From Weissella tructae (GTDB lineage: Bacteria; Bacillota; Bacilli; Lactobacillales; Lactobacillaceae): DNA of 64,000 bases. The stretch lies in assembly GCF_000732905.1 (NCBI RefSeq), contig NZ_CP007588.1, positions 930,001 through 994,000 on the forward strand. Reading direction: 5' to 3'. Shown here in pieces: positions 56,886-64,000 of this stretch. Each line of letters opens with the position of its first letter. Positions within the stretch are counted from its first letter, which is position 1. The position numbers and the translations under genes were made by a program. The notes beneath the pieces are model-generated. The model did no database searches. It was not told the DNA's origin and was given only the letters and a program-made list of their open reading frames with translations.

Positions 56886-57269
56886 TTAATCTAGGCTCGT
56901 AACACCTGACATATCAACGTTTTCAAGCAAAGAATGAGCTTGTCTTGCATTCATAAATTGTAATCCAACCGCACGTAGACGTTCAAAGTCTAATACAGAA
57001 ATATCAACTGGTTCGAACGTAAACAAAGAAAATGCATCTGAATTGTCATGTTGACCTTGCTCATGCCAAACCGCCAATTCGCCTAATCGTAAGTTATCGA
57101 CATCAATACCTAGTTCTGATTTCATCCCCGCCAATAATGATCCTAACGCAGTGTCTCCTGCTTGACGATGTAATTTCACAGTATAGAAACGTGATTCGGG
57201 CGTATCAGTCACCAAGAAGAAAGATTGATCGCCTCGCGTAAAGATAATGGTACCCGCAACATATGACAT
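56886..57269 (-). CDS. Nudix-like protein with degenerate Nudix box
   Basis: 127 residues. The strand order AGTIIFTRGDQSFFLV, the following VKLHRQAGDTALGSLLAGMKSELGI and the WHEQGQHDNSDAFSLFTFEPV segment resemble a Nudix fold. However, the box, normally G-x5-E-x7-R-E-x2-E-E-x-G, reads AGDTALGSLLAGMKSELG and lacks the REUxEE acids that bind metal. Hydrolase activity is therefore doubtful. GGGAG precedes the start. It follows the S1-domain gene by 19 bases and the pair is probably one transcript. Confidence 0.5.
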   Translation of the reverse strand: MSYVAGTIIFTRGDQSFFLVTDTPESRFYTVKLHRQAGDTALGSLLAGMKSELGIDVDNLRLGELAVWHEQGQHDNSDAFSLFTFEPVDISVLDFERLRAVGLQFMNARQAHSLLENVDMSGVTSLD

Positions 57270-57288
57270 AAGTTATTCTCCCTCTTAT

Positions 57289-57675
57289 TTAATCCAATCG
57301 TTCTAAACTTTCCTCTATAGAAGCATTAATGTTCTTCTCAATCGTCGCAAAACCAAAGTCATTATGTTGGTTTGTCCAGAAATGATGGTATCCCTGATCA
57401 TTTGGCTTATATTCTAACGTAAGTGTTTTTAAGCGTTCTTTATCCACAACACTACGTTGTGAAAGAGAGAGTTTATGATTGTACTCGTCCACGTCTAAAA
57501 TCATTACTTCTATGTGTTGTCCTACAGTTAGTTCATCACTTACTTGCTTAATGAAAGCAGAACGACATTCAGATATATGAATAAGTCCCTGTTGTGCTTC
57601 ATCTAATTGTACAAATGCACCATAAGGTTGAATCCCCGTCACAACCCCTTGGACAATATCTCCAATTTTATACAT
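57289..57675 (-). CDS. cvfD: S1 RNA-binding domain protein, CvfD/GSP13-like
   Basis: 128 residues. A single S1 domain occupies residues 1-75 (YKIGDIVQGVVTGIQPYGAFVQL, split here for reading, then GLIHISE and LDVDEYNHKLSLSQR). A short acidic and His-rich tail follows. CvfD/YugI-type proteins bind RNA and ribosomes and act in post-transcriptional stress control. It lies before the Nudix-like gene. Confidence 0.82.
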   Translation of the reverse strand: MYKIGDIVQGVVTGIQPYGAFVQLDEAQQGLIHISECRSAFIKQVSDELTVGQHIEVMILDVDEYNHKLSLSQRSVVDKERLKTLTLEYKPNDQGYHHFWTNQHNDFGFATIEKNINASIEESLERLD

Positions 57676-57725
57676 GTTTAGTGTTCTCCTTTCTATAAAT
57701 CATAATTGTTAAGTATGTATCATTA

Positions 57726-57783
57726 GACGCTACCCCTAGCGTCATCCCCAATATATGTATCCAGATTCCACAATAGAATCTGG
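57726..57783. repeat. Two hairpins between ppiB and cvfD
   Basis: GACGCTA-CCCC-TAGCGTC (57726-57743) and CCAGATTC/GAATCTGG (57761-57783) are both perfect stems. Neither has a T-run after it, so they are weak terminators at best. Confidence 0.5.
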
Positions 57784-57793
57784 GGTATTAGCA

Positions 57794-58381
57794 TTACGCT
57801 TCAGTAATCGTAATGTTTTCGATCTTAATATCTTCTAATGGCTTATCAGCATAGTCAGACTTGGCGTTCGCAATTTTAGATACGATGTCCATTCCTGTCA
57901 TAACATGTCCAAAGACAGTATGCTTTCCATCCAACCAAGGTGTTCCACCCATTTCACCATATGCTGTGATAACTTCATCAGGGAATTGTCCCTTCATTTG
58001 CTTCAACATACGACCAGGTACACGTGTTGCTTCAACGATGAAGAATTGTGACCCGTTTGTGTTTGGTCCAGCATTCGCCATTGATAGTGCACCACGTAGG
58101 TTAAAGGCGTCTTCAGAGAATTCGTCTTCAAACTTCTTACCATAGATAGAAGTTCCACCCATTCCAGTCCCTGATGGATCTCCACCTTGAATCATGAAGT
58201 CCTTGATCACACGGTGGAAGATTGTTCCATCGTAGTAACCATCAGCAGCCAATTCCAAAAAGTTCTTTACACTCTTTGGTGCATCTTCTGGGAATAGCTT
58301 GATTTGGATATCCCCTAATGTTGTTGTCATTGTAACCACAGGACCGTTTTGTTCTTCTAAGTTTAATTGCTTTAGTGTCAT
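57794..58381 (-). CDS. ppiB: Cyclophilin-type peptidyl-prolyl isomerase
   Basis: 195 residues; cytosolic. The cyclophilin core is well kept: [19 protein letters not shown], the [16 protein letters not shown] motif and [11 protein letters not shown]. Catalytic Arg and Gln of FHRVI..FMIQGGD are present. Accelerates proline isomerisation in protein folding. Monocistronic by position, with a divergent dedA. Confidence 0.93.
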   Translation of the reverse strand: MTLKQLNLEEQNGPVVTMTTTLGDIQIKLFPEDAPKSVKNFLELAADGYYDGTIFHRVIKDFMIQGGDPSGTGMGGTSIYGKKFEDEFSEDAFNLRGALSMANAGPNTNGSQFFIVEATRVPGRMLKQMKGQFPDEVITAYGEMGGTPWLDGKHTVFGHVMTGMDIVSKIANAKSDYADKPLEDIKIENITITEA

Positions 58382-58515
58382 GTTAGCCTCCTATAAGACT
58401 TTAAGTATTTAATAAAACGTATTGCGTTCATTATAGCATAACGCACAGTAACAAATAAGTTGTGGTACACTACTAATTAAACGTAGATATATATATACAG
58501 AGGAGAACGCACATC

Positions 58516-59184
58516 ATGATGCAGATCATTGATATTTTCATTAACCTCGACAAGCATCTTACTGAATGGGTAAACGTATTGGGACCTTGGTCATACGCAC
58601 TTCTATTTGGTGTTATCTTTGTCGAAACAGGACTAGTTATCTTTCCATTTTTACCAGGTGACTCACTATTGTTCGCCGCAGGAGCTATTTCAGCCTTGCC
58701 CGGATCTGTTTTGAATCCTTGGGTATTAATGGCCTTGTTTTGGATTGCTGCCGTTACCGGAGACAGTCTTAACTTCTTCTTAGGACGTAAAATTGGACTA
58801 CCGCTTGTCCAACATCCTCTATTAGGTCGTTTCATTACTGAAGATAATCTAAACGAAGCACATGAGTTCTTCGTTAAGTATGGACCAATGGCAATCATCT
58901 TTGCTCGTTTCCTACCAATTATTCGTACACTTGCCCCATTCACTGCAGCGATGTCTAACTTCTCATACCGTAAATTCGTTATGCTAGAAATGTTAGCTGC
59001 AACAATTTGGGTCATTGTTGCTGTTGGAGCTGGATTCTTCTTTGGACAAATTCCATTTATCCAAGAACACTTCTCACTTGTTATCTTCGGTATTTTGTTT
59101 GTTACAGCACTACCAGTTATTATTACTGGTCTACGCTCATATATCGTTAAAAAGCGCGAAGCTAAGTTTGCTTCAAAAGACTAA
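58516..59184 (+). CDS. DedA family membrane protein
   Basis: 222 residues with about five hydrophobic segments. FVETGLVIFPFLPGDSLLFAAG, GDSLNFFLGRKIG, FFVKYGPMAIIFARFLPIIRTLAPFTAA (each part under the usual DedA signature) are present, including the acidic and Arg residues needed for function. Members are flippases for undecaprenyl phosphate or phosphatidylethanolamine-type lipids. GAGGAG lies ten bases before the ATG. Own terminator. Confidence 0.9.
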   Translation: MMQIIDIFINLDKHLTEWVNVLGPWSYALLFGVIFVETGLVIFPFLPGDSLLFAAGAISALPGSVLNPWVLMALFWIAAVTGDSLNFFLGRKIGLPLVQHPLLGRFITEDNLNEAHEFFVKYGPMAIIFARFLPIIRTLAPFTAAMSNFSYRKFVMLEMLAATIWVIVAVGAGFFFGQIPFIQEHFSLVIFGILFVTALPVIITGLRSYIVKKREAKFASKD

Positions 59185-59200
59185 TCTTAATTAAGTAAAC

Positions 59201-59233
59201 AAAAAACCGCCATCATCAGATGGCGGTTTTTTT
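59201..59233. terminator. Bidirectional terminator
   Basis: AAAAAACCGCCATC pairs with GATGGCGGTTTTTT around ATCA, between dedA and the convergent rpoZ. Confidence 0.88.
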
Positions 59234-59238
59234 ATTTG

Positions 59239-59460
59239 TTATGCTTCAGCATCCAAATCAACAGGTGTGTTATCAATAACAACGTTTCCTGCTTCAATTT
59301 CTTCAAAAGCTTGCCCAATAGGCTTAACTGAATCGAACTTTGGCAATGTTGGCAATGCCCCTTGTTCCAATTCGTGCGCACGCTTGGCACCAAGTGCAAT
59401 CAACTTGTAACGTGAATCAACTTGTTCCAACAACTTATCAACAGATGGGTATAGAATCAT
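59239..59460 (-). CDS. rpoZ: RNA polymerase omega subunit
   Basis: 73 residues. [20 protein letters not shown] and [14 protein letters not shown] match RpoZ, which stabilises the beta' subunit. It starts two bases after the gmk stop, so translation is coupled; gmk-rpoZ is a conserved pair in Firmicutes. Confidence 0.93.
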   Translation of the reverse strand: MILYPSVDKLLEQVDSRYKLIALGAKRAHELEQGALPTLPKFDSVKPIGQAFEEIEAGNVVIDNTPVDLDAEA

Positions 59461-59462
59461 AA

Positions 59463-60074
59463 TTATAGCTCCTCAATCATTGCAATATATTCTGGAACAA
59501 CACGTTCAACACGCAATCGTTCCACCTTAATGATGTCTTTAATACGTTGTACCGCTGCTGGCACTTGATCGTTAACCACAGCATAGTCATAACGTTGCAT
59601 CATCCCAATTTCAGCCTTCGCCGCATTAACACGGTTATTAATGACTTCCATTGATTCTGTTCCACGACCAATCAGGCGATCTTTCAATGCCTTCAAATCA
59701 GGTGGTGTTAAGAAAATGTACGCCCCTTCAGGCATCTTTTCCTTAACTTGTACAGCACCCTGCACTTCAATTTCAAGTAATACATCTTTACCTGCAGCTA
59801 GCGTTGCATCGATATATGACTTGGGTGTTCCGTAGTAATTACCAACATATTCGGCGTATTCCAACATCTCACCTTGTTCAATGCGTGCTTCAAATTCTTC
59901 ACGCGTTACGAAGAAATAATCTTCGCCATCGACTTCACCTTCTCTGGGTTGACGGGTTGTCATAGAAATTGAGTATTGGAAATCAATGTCTGCTTCTTCA
60001 AACAATGCTTTCCGTACCGTTCCTTTTCCAACGCCTGATGGTCCAGACAATACAATCAAAACACCACGCTTCAT
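59463..60074 (-). CDS. gmk: Guanylate kinase
   Basis: 203 residues from the ATG at 60074, with GAGGAG eight bases before it; the longer frame begins with TTG. P-loop [10 protein letters not shown], the GMP-binding [20 protein letters not shown] region (split over residues 39-58) and [14 protein letters not shown] lid are intact. Phosphorylates GMP to GDP. First gene of the gmk-rpoZ pair, downstream of recN. Confidence 0.95.
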   Translation of the reverse strand: MKRGVLIVLSGPSGVGKGTVRKALFEEADIDFQYSISMTTRQPREGEVDGEDYFFVTREEFEARIEQGEMLEYAEYVGNYYGTPKSYIDATLAAGKDVLLEIEVQGAVQVKEKMPEGAYIFLTPPDLKALKDRLIGRGTESMEVINNRVNAAKAEIGMMQRYDYAVVNDQVPAAVQRIKDIIKVERLRVERVVPEYIAMIEEL

Positions 60075-60154
60075 GGTCAAAACTCCTCTTCCAACAAACT
60101 ATATAATATCCCATTGTACTTGTTTTAAAGACGGGACACAACATACAGATTTAT

Positions 60155-61849
60155 TTAACTCTTTACATTACGTCGTTGAACTGCTCGATCAATTAAGTCT
60201 CGGGCATTTGTTTGTGCCGCTTCCGTTAACTCATCCCCTGATAACATACGGGCCAATTCATCAACTCGAGCATCTTCGTCTAAGAAATCAACGGCTGTTT
60301 CGGTACGCCCATCAATCACATCCTTGTGGATAAAGACATGATGATGTGCCACCGCAGCAACTTGCGGCAAATGTGTAATTGTCAAAACTTGTGAATGACT
60401 TGCCATATCTGCAATTTTATCAGCCATAGCTTGGGCCACACGTCCAGATACACCAGTATCTACTTCGTCAAAGACAATTGATGTCACACCTTGTTGTCGT
60501 GAGAAAATCATCTTCATTGCTAACATCATACGAGATAACTCACCACCTGAGGCAATCTTGACCAAAGGTTTAGCTTGTTCTCCTTCATTCGTTTGAATAT
60601 AGAATTCGACTTTATCTTGACCATCCCCTTGCAAATCATCAAGTGGATCAATATGGACTTCAAAACGAGCCTTACTCATGTGCAAATCTTGCAATTGCTC
60701 GTGAATAAGTGTGACTAAGGTCTCTGCTGCCTCGGTACGTGCTTTACTTAATGCTTTAGCCGCAGTACGTGCTTGCTCTTCAAGTTCTGTCACTTGTTCA
60801 GCAAGTTGATCAGCGGATTGTTGGTCACCACCCATTTCAGCTAATTCTTGTTCAACCTTATCTTGGTGGACAAGAACATCTTCAATCGTGGCCCCGTATT
60901 TTTGTTCTAGGTTATGAATCAAATTCAATCGATCATTTACGTACTGTAATTGTTCTTCATCAAATTCCAAACCATCACGGACTGAATCAATTTCACTGCT
61001 AACATCACGAAGATTATAGTACACTTCACGCATTGATTCAGCTAGCTTAGTATAGCGTGGTGATAATTCTTCAATGTCTTCCAATGAACTTAACGCAGTT
61101 CCCACACTTTCTGTTCCATTATTTTCCCAATCACCCGTCAACACCTCACTTGCTTTAGATAAAGCTTCGAGAACATCTTGGAAATTAGTCAATTCTTGGT
61201 ATTCAGCATCCAGTGTTTCTTCTTCACCAGCACGTAAATCAGCCGCTTGTAATTCATTCGCTTGGAACGTCAACGTATCTAAACGTTGTGCCCAAGCCTG
61301 TTCATCACTTTGGCGTTTTTTCAGCGCACGTTTCAAACTTTGATACTCAGTAAACAAATCTTCATATCGTTTTTTCAATGGGCCAATAACATCGCTACCA
61401 AACTCATCTAACAAACTCAAATGCTTTTCGACTTGCATCAAATCCTGTGTATCGTTTTGTCCATGAATATCAACTAGATAACGGCCTAGTTCTTTTAATG
61501 TCGTCGCATTAATCAAACTACCATTCACACGGATAACATTTCGTCCACTACGATGTAGTTCACGGTGAATCAACAATTGGCCTTCATCAATTTCAATCCC
61601 ATTCATCTCTAACAGGTCTAATAAGTCAGGTTGCTCGTTAATTGTAATCAATCCCTGCAGAACAGCTTTATCTGCACCTTCACGAATATACTCTTGTGAG
61701 CCACGACCACCTGTCAGCAAACCAACGGCATCGATAATAATTGACTTTCCTGCCCCTGTTTCACCAGTTAGCACAGTCATCTCAGGTTCAAAGCTAATAT
61801 TTAGTTTCGGAATAATTGCAAAATTTTGAATCGATAATTCTTGTAACAT
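60155..61849 (-). CDS. recN: DNA repair protein RecN
   Basis: 564 residues. SMC-like ATPase for double-strand break repair: Walker A GETGAGKSIIIDA near residue 33, a long coiled coil (about 150-370), signature IASGGELSRMMLAMK and Walker B IVFDEVDTGVSG, then LTITHLPQVAA. The ATG at 61849 follows GAGGAG by five bases; the codon before it is GTG. It lies behind argR in the block ispA-tlyA-argR-recN that is conserved in Firmicutes. Confidence 0.96.
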   Translation of the reverse strand: MLQELSIQNFAIIPKLNISFEPEMTVLTGETGAGKSIIIDAVGLLTGGRGSQEYIREGADKAVLQGLITINEQPDLLDLLEMNGIEIDEGQLLIHRELHRSGRNVIRVNGSLINATTLKELGRYLVDIHGQNDTQDLMQVEKHLSLLDEFGSDVIGPLKKRYEDLFTEYQSLKRALKKRQSDEQAWAQRLDTLTFQANELQAADLRAGEEETLDAEYQELTNFQDVLEALSKASEVLTGDWENNGTESVGTALSSLEDIEELSPRYTKLAESMREVYYNLRDVSSEIDSVRDGLEFDEEQLQYVNDRLNLIHNLEQKYGATIEDVLVHQDKVEQELAEMGGDQQSADQLAEQVTELEEQARTAAKALSKARTEAAETLVTLIHEQLQDLHMSKARFEVHIDPLDDLQGDGQDKVEFYIQTNEGEQAKPLVKIASGGELSRMMLAMKMIFSRQQGVTSIVFDEVDTGVSGRVAQAMADKIADMASHSQVLTITHLPQVAAVAHHHVFIHKDVIDGRTETAVDFLDEDARVDELARMLSGDELTEAAQTNARDLIDRAVQRRNVKS

Positions 61850-61867
61850 CACAACTCCTCTCTAGTA

Positions 61868-62320
61868 TTAGTCACGGTCATCCATCATTTGGTTCATAAA
61901 GTGTGATGCATCAACAGCATCCTTCAAAATCAACAAGACGCCGGTATCGTCACCAATAATACCAAACATTTCTGGCACATTTACTTCTTCAAGTGCAATC
62001 TTTAAGGCCGGTCCTGATCCAGGCGAAACCTTAATCATGACCATATTTCCTTGCACCGTATAATGAGTCGTTGCTTCATGAAGAATGTGACGCAACTGAC
62101 TACGATAATCATCGTGTGACATCGTTGCATACGTAAAGCCACCTTCTGATAAAGGCACTTTTACTAATTGCATGTCTGCAATATCACGCGAAACTGTCGC
62201 TTGTGTCACCTGCCAACCAAGTTCATTTAGTTGTTGTACCAAATCTTCTTGTCGACGAATTTGTTGTTGCGTAATTAAACGAAGAATCTCTTGTTGTCGT
62301 TCTTGCTTATTTTTCGCCAT
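61868..62320 (-). CDS. argR: Arginine repressor ArgR/AhrC
   Basis: 150 residues from the ATG at 62320, placed within the end of tlyA (14-base overlap) and seven bases after GAGGAG. N-terminal winged helix (KNKQERQQEILRLITQQQIR and VTQATVSRDIADMQL) and C-terminal arginine-binding hexamer domain with GSGPALKIALEEVN and GDDTGVLLILKD. In this syntenic position the gene is usually the AhrC-type regulator of arginine metabolism; it also matters because carbamoyl phosphate links arginine and pyrimidine pathways. Confidence 0.93.
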   Translation of the reverse strand: MAKNKQERQQEILRLITQQQIRRQEDLVQQLNELGWQVTQATVSRDIADMQLVKVPLSEGGFTYATMSHDDYRSQLRHILHEATTHYTVQGNMVMIKVSPGSGPALKIALEEVNVPEMFGIIGDDTGVLLILKDAVDASHFMNQMMDDRD

Positions 62321-63155
62321 CCTTAGACTCCTCACGACGAGCATTCAATTGCGCATGTGCGTCTTGTACAACTTGTTCGCGTTCTTGTTCTGTCAGCGTT
62401 GTTGCCCCATCATCCAAGACCAAATCTGCAATAAATTCAATATTTCCAGATCCACCCTTAATTGGTGAGAAGTCCAAACCAGCTAGACTAAATTCGCTTT
62501 GTTGGGCTAGATCTGCCACTTTATGAATCACAGCTAAGTGTGTTGCGGCATCTTTCACAATGCCATGCTTTCCCACTGCTTCACGACCAGCCTCAAATTG
62601 TGGCTTAATCAATGTTGCAACGTGTCCACCAGGCGTCAAGATTTCAGATAGCGGTGGCAAAATCAAGCTTAGTGAAATAAATGACACGTCAATCGTAGCC
62701 ATTTCTGGTTGGCCAGACGTAAAGTCATCACGCTTTGAATAACGGAAATTTGTGTTTTCCATAACAACAACACGATCATCTGAACGTAACTTCCAAGCTA
62801 ATTGGTTCGTTCCAACATCCAACGCATAAACTTGCTTCGCTCCATTTTGTAAAGCAACGTCAGTAAATCCACCTGTTGATGATCCAATGTCCAAAACAGT
62901 CTTGTCTGTTACATCCAAACCAAACACGTCAATCATCTTAGCTAGTTTAAAGCCTCCACGAGAAACATATGGCATTGGTGCACCCTTTAAGTGCAATTCT
63001 GTTGTCACTGGAATTTTTTCACCAGGCTTGTCTTTACGTTCTTCTTTATCACCCAAAACTTCACCGGCCATTACCGCACGTTTTGCTTGTTCTCGTGATT
63101 CAAACAATCCTTGTTGGACTGCTAGAATATCAACTCGTTCTTTCTCTACACCCAT
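62307..63155 (-). CDS. tlyA: TlyA family rRNA 2'-O-methyltransferase
   Basis: 282 residues. N-terminal S4 domain (1-65, VDILAVQQGLFESREQAKRAV, split at residue 28), then an FtsJ/RrmJ methyltransferase domain with DIGSSTGGFTDVAL as the SAM loop and the K-D-K-E type residues (FVSRGGFKLA-like YVSRGGFKLAK, DVSFISL, LIKPQFE). Methylates ribose in 16S and/or 23S rRNA. Start overlaps the ispA stop by ten bases. Confidence 0.93.
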   Translation of the reverse strand: MGVEKERVDILAVQQGLFESREQAKRAVMAGEVLGDKEERKDKPGEKIPVTTELHLKGAPMPYVSRGGFKLAKMIDVFGLDVTDKTVLDIGSSTGGFTDVALQNGAKQVYALDVGTNQLAWKLRSDDRVVVMENTNFRYSKRDDFTSGQPEMATIDVSFISLSLILPPLSEILTPGGHVATLIKPQFEAGREAVGKHGIVKDAATHLAVIHKVADLAQQSEFSLAGLDFSPIKGGSGNIEFIADLVLDDGATTLTEQEREQVVQDAHAQLNARREESKDGEK

Positions 63156-64000
63156 TGTTTCTCCAATGCTGGTTTAAAATATTCTAAAAATGATTCTAGT
63201 AGCGCGACATTCGCATGGCTATTATAACGGACTACCGCTAAGGCATCACGTGCCAAACCAACTTGTTCAGCGAGCGCATCTTGTGCCCCTTGAACCCCCA
63301 ACAAAGTTGGGTATGCTTGCTTACTTTCATCATCATCTTGTGCTAAATCATCTAAGTCATCTTTAATTTGGAAAGCAAATCCAAAGGCACTTCCAAAATC
63401 ATCCAATGCATTTAATGTCACTTGGTTCGCATCGACCAAGATACCACCCGCAACTAATGCATAACGAATCAAGGCACCTGTCTTCAAACGATGTACACTT
63501 TCGGCCGCTGATAAAGTAATTTCATCTTGTCCTGTGTAAATCATATCCAAAACTTGACCACCAACCATTCCGTTAGGTCCGCTGGCTTTCGTTAATCCTA
63601 ATGTTAATTGATTTTTTTGAAAATCAGATAGAACTGAACTTTCATTAATCCATTCATATGCCAATGGTTGTAAAGCGTCTGCTGCTAAGATAGCCATTGC
63701 TTCACCATAGACAATATGGGTTGTTGGTTTACCACGACGCATATCATCATCATCCATCGCTGGTAGATCATCATGAATTAAACTGTATGCATGGATTAAT
63801 TCTAAGACATTTGCCTCTGTTAAATAACGTTCTGGATTGCGACCAAAACTATCAATCACAGCTAATGTCAAAAGTGGGCGTAATCGTTTCCCACCGTTCA
63901 TCACTGCATAATTCATGACTTCATGTAAATCTGGATTTTTAACACTCACTTTTAGGTCTTGTGTTAATTGTGCATTAATCTTGGGCACCCAGATTGACTG
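63146..64000 (-). CDS. ispA: Polyprenyl (farnesyl/geranyl) diphosphate synthase, 5' end beyond window
   Basis: At least 285 residues. Builds C15 or C20 prenyl diphosphates for undecaprenol and quinones. Both Asp-rich motifs are visible: the first as LIHDDLPAMDDDDMRRG, the second as FQIKDDLDDLA, with GGKRLRPLL before. The reading frame is open to the right edge (QSIWVPKIN precedes the internal GTG at 63986-63988). The WVPKIN pattern matches mid-N-terminal sequence of the family, so the true start lies outside. First gene seen of the block leading to tlyA, argR and recN. Confidence 0.93.
   Translation of the reverse strand, partial: QSIWVPKINAQLTQDLKVSVKNPDLHEVMNYAVMNGGKRLRPLLTLAVIDSFGRNPERYLTEANVLELIHAYSLIHDDLPAMDDDDMRRGKPTTHIVYGEAMAILAADALQPLAYEWINESSVLSDFQKNQLTLGLTKASGPNGMVGGQVLDMIYTGQDEITLSAAESVHRLKTGALIRYALVAGGILVDANQVTLNALDDFGSAFGFAFQIKDDLDDLAQDDDESKQAYPTLLGVQGAQDALAEQVGLARDALAVVRYNSHANVALLESFLEYFKPALEKQWV

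Noticed and set aside
58473-59015. 180-codon minus-strand ORF opposite the DedA gene
   Set aside because: Shadow of DedA on the other strand; no ribosome site or family match.

Overview
This window reads as low-GC Gram-positive chromosome from a lactic acid bacterium of the family Lactobacillaceae, most likely Weissella or a close relative. The 16S rRNA has the variable-region wording I associate with Weissella. The accessory content fits as well: a folate ECF S-component under a THF riboswitch, PyrR attenuation, T-box control, a mannose PTS, CcpA cre sites and rpmE2. Most genes lie on the minus strand, together with the rRNA operon. This is mainly core chromosome; no insertion sequence, prophage or CRISPR array was seen.

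Layout. 1-4.9 kb: partial homoserine kinase, THF riboswitch with folT, a cytidine-deaminase-like gene, a DtxR-family regulator, sortase A and rex. 5-11.2 kb: DEAD-box helicase, Gfo/Idh/MocA oxidoreductase, RlmD-type rRNA methylase, htpX-lemA, PAP2 phosphatase. 11.2-14.9 kb: small and accessory genes, including an unlisted 37-residue ORF, two GNATs, a GyrI-like protein and an XRE regulator. 14.9-20.5 kb: pgcA, glf, purB, prsA. 20.5-25.7 kb: rluD, then a PyrR attenuator, pyrR, and a CarA/CarB-like pair. 25.7-29.5 kb: EbsA-like protein, T-box with an NhaC-type transporter, amino-acid permease. 29.7-34.4 kb: rpmE2, lepA, pgk, gap. 34.5-36 kb: an XRE/ImmA-like pair with repeated operator-like motifs, and tRNA-Arg. 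36-42.3 kb: phnD-phnC-phnE-phnE-nucleotidase operon plus a second phnD. 42.6-47.5 kb: HdeD-like protein, EndA-like nuclease, mannose PTS with DUF956. 47.7-50.9 kb: YfhO-like membrane protein and a small gene. 50.9-56.9 kb: rrn operon (16S-23S-5S) with six tRNAs and tandem promoters. 56.9-64 kb: CvfD, cyclophilin, DedA, gmk-rpoZ, and the Firmicute block ispA-tlyA-argR-recN.

The most notable observation is the CarA/CarB-like pair beside pyrR. CarA has lost the catalytic Cys and His of its glutaminase triad (Gly and Phe instead). CarB is only 821 residues long. Its first ATP-grasp domain has lost the Mg/ATP ligands, and its second ATP-grasp domain is largely missing. Both reading frames are nevertheless intact, overlap by ATGA, and sit downstream of a well-formed PyrR attenuator. 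The pair cannot be an ordinary carbamoyl-phosphate synthase. It may be a repurposed, perhaps regulatory, pseudoenzyme complex.

A second theme is the absence of lipoprotein signals. PrsA and both PhnD binding proteins, normally lipoproteins, have no lipobox cysteine. lspA is also missing from its usual place next to rluD. Regulatory DNA is unusually easy to read here: THF riboswitch, T-box, PyrR attenuator, Rex box, cre site, XRE operators and many strong promoters and terminators.
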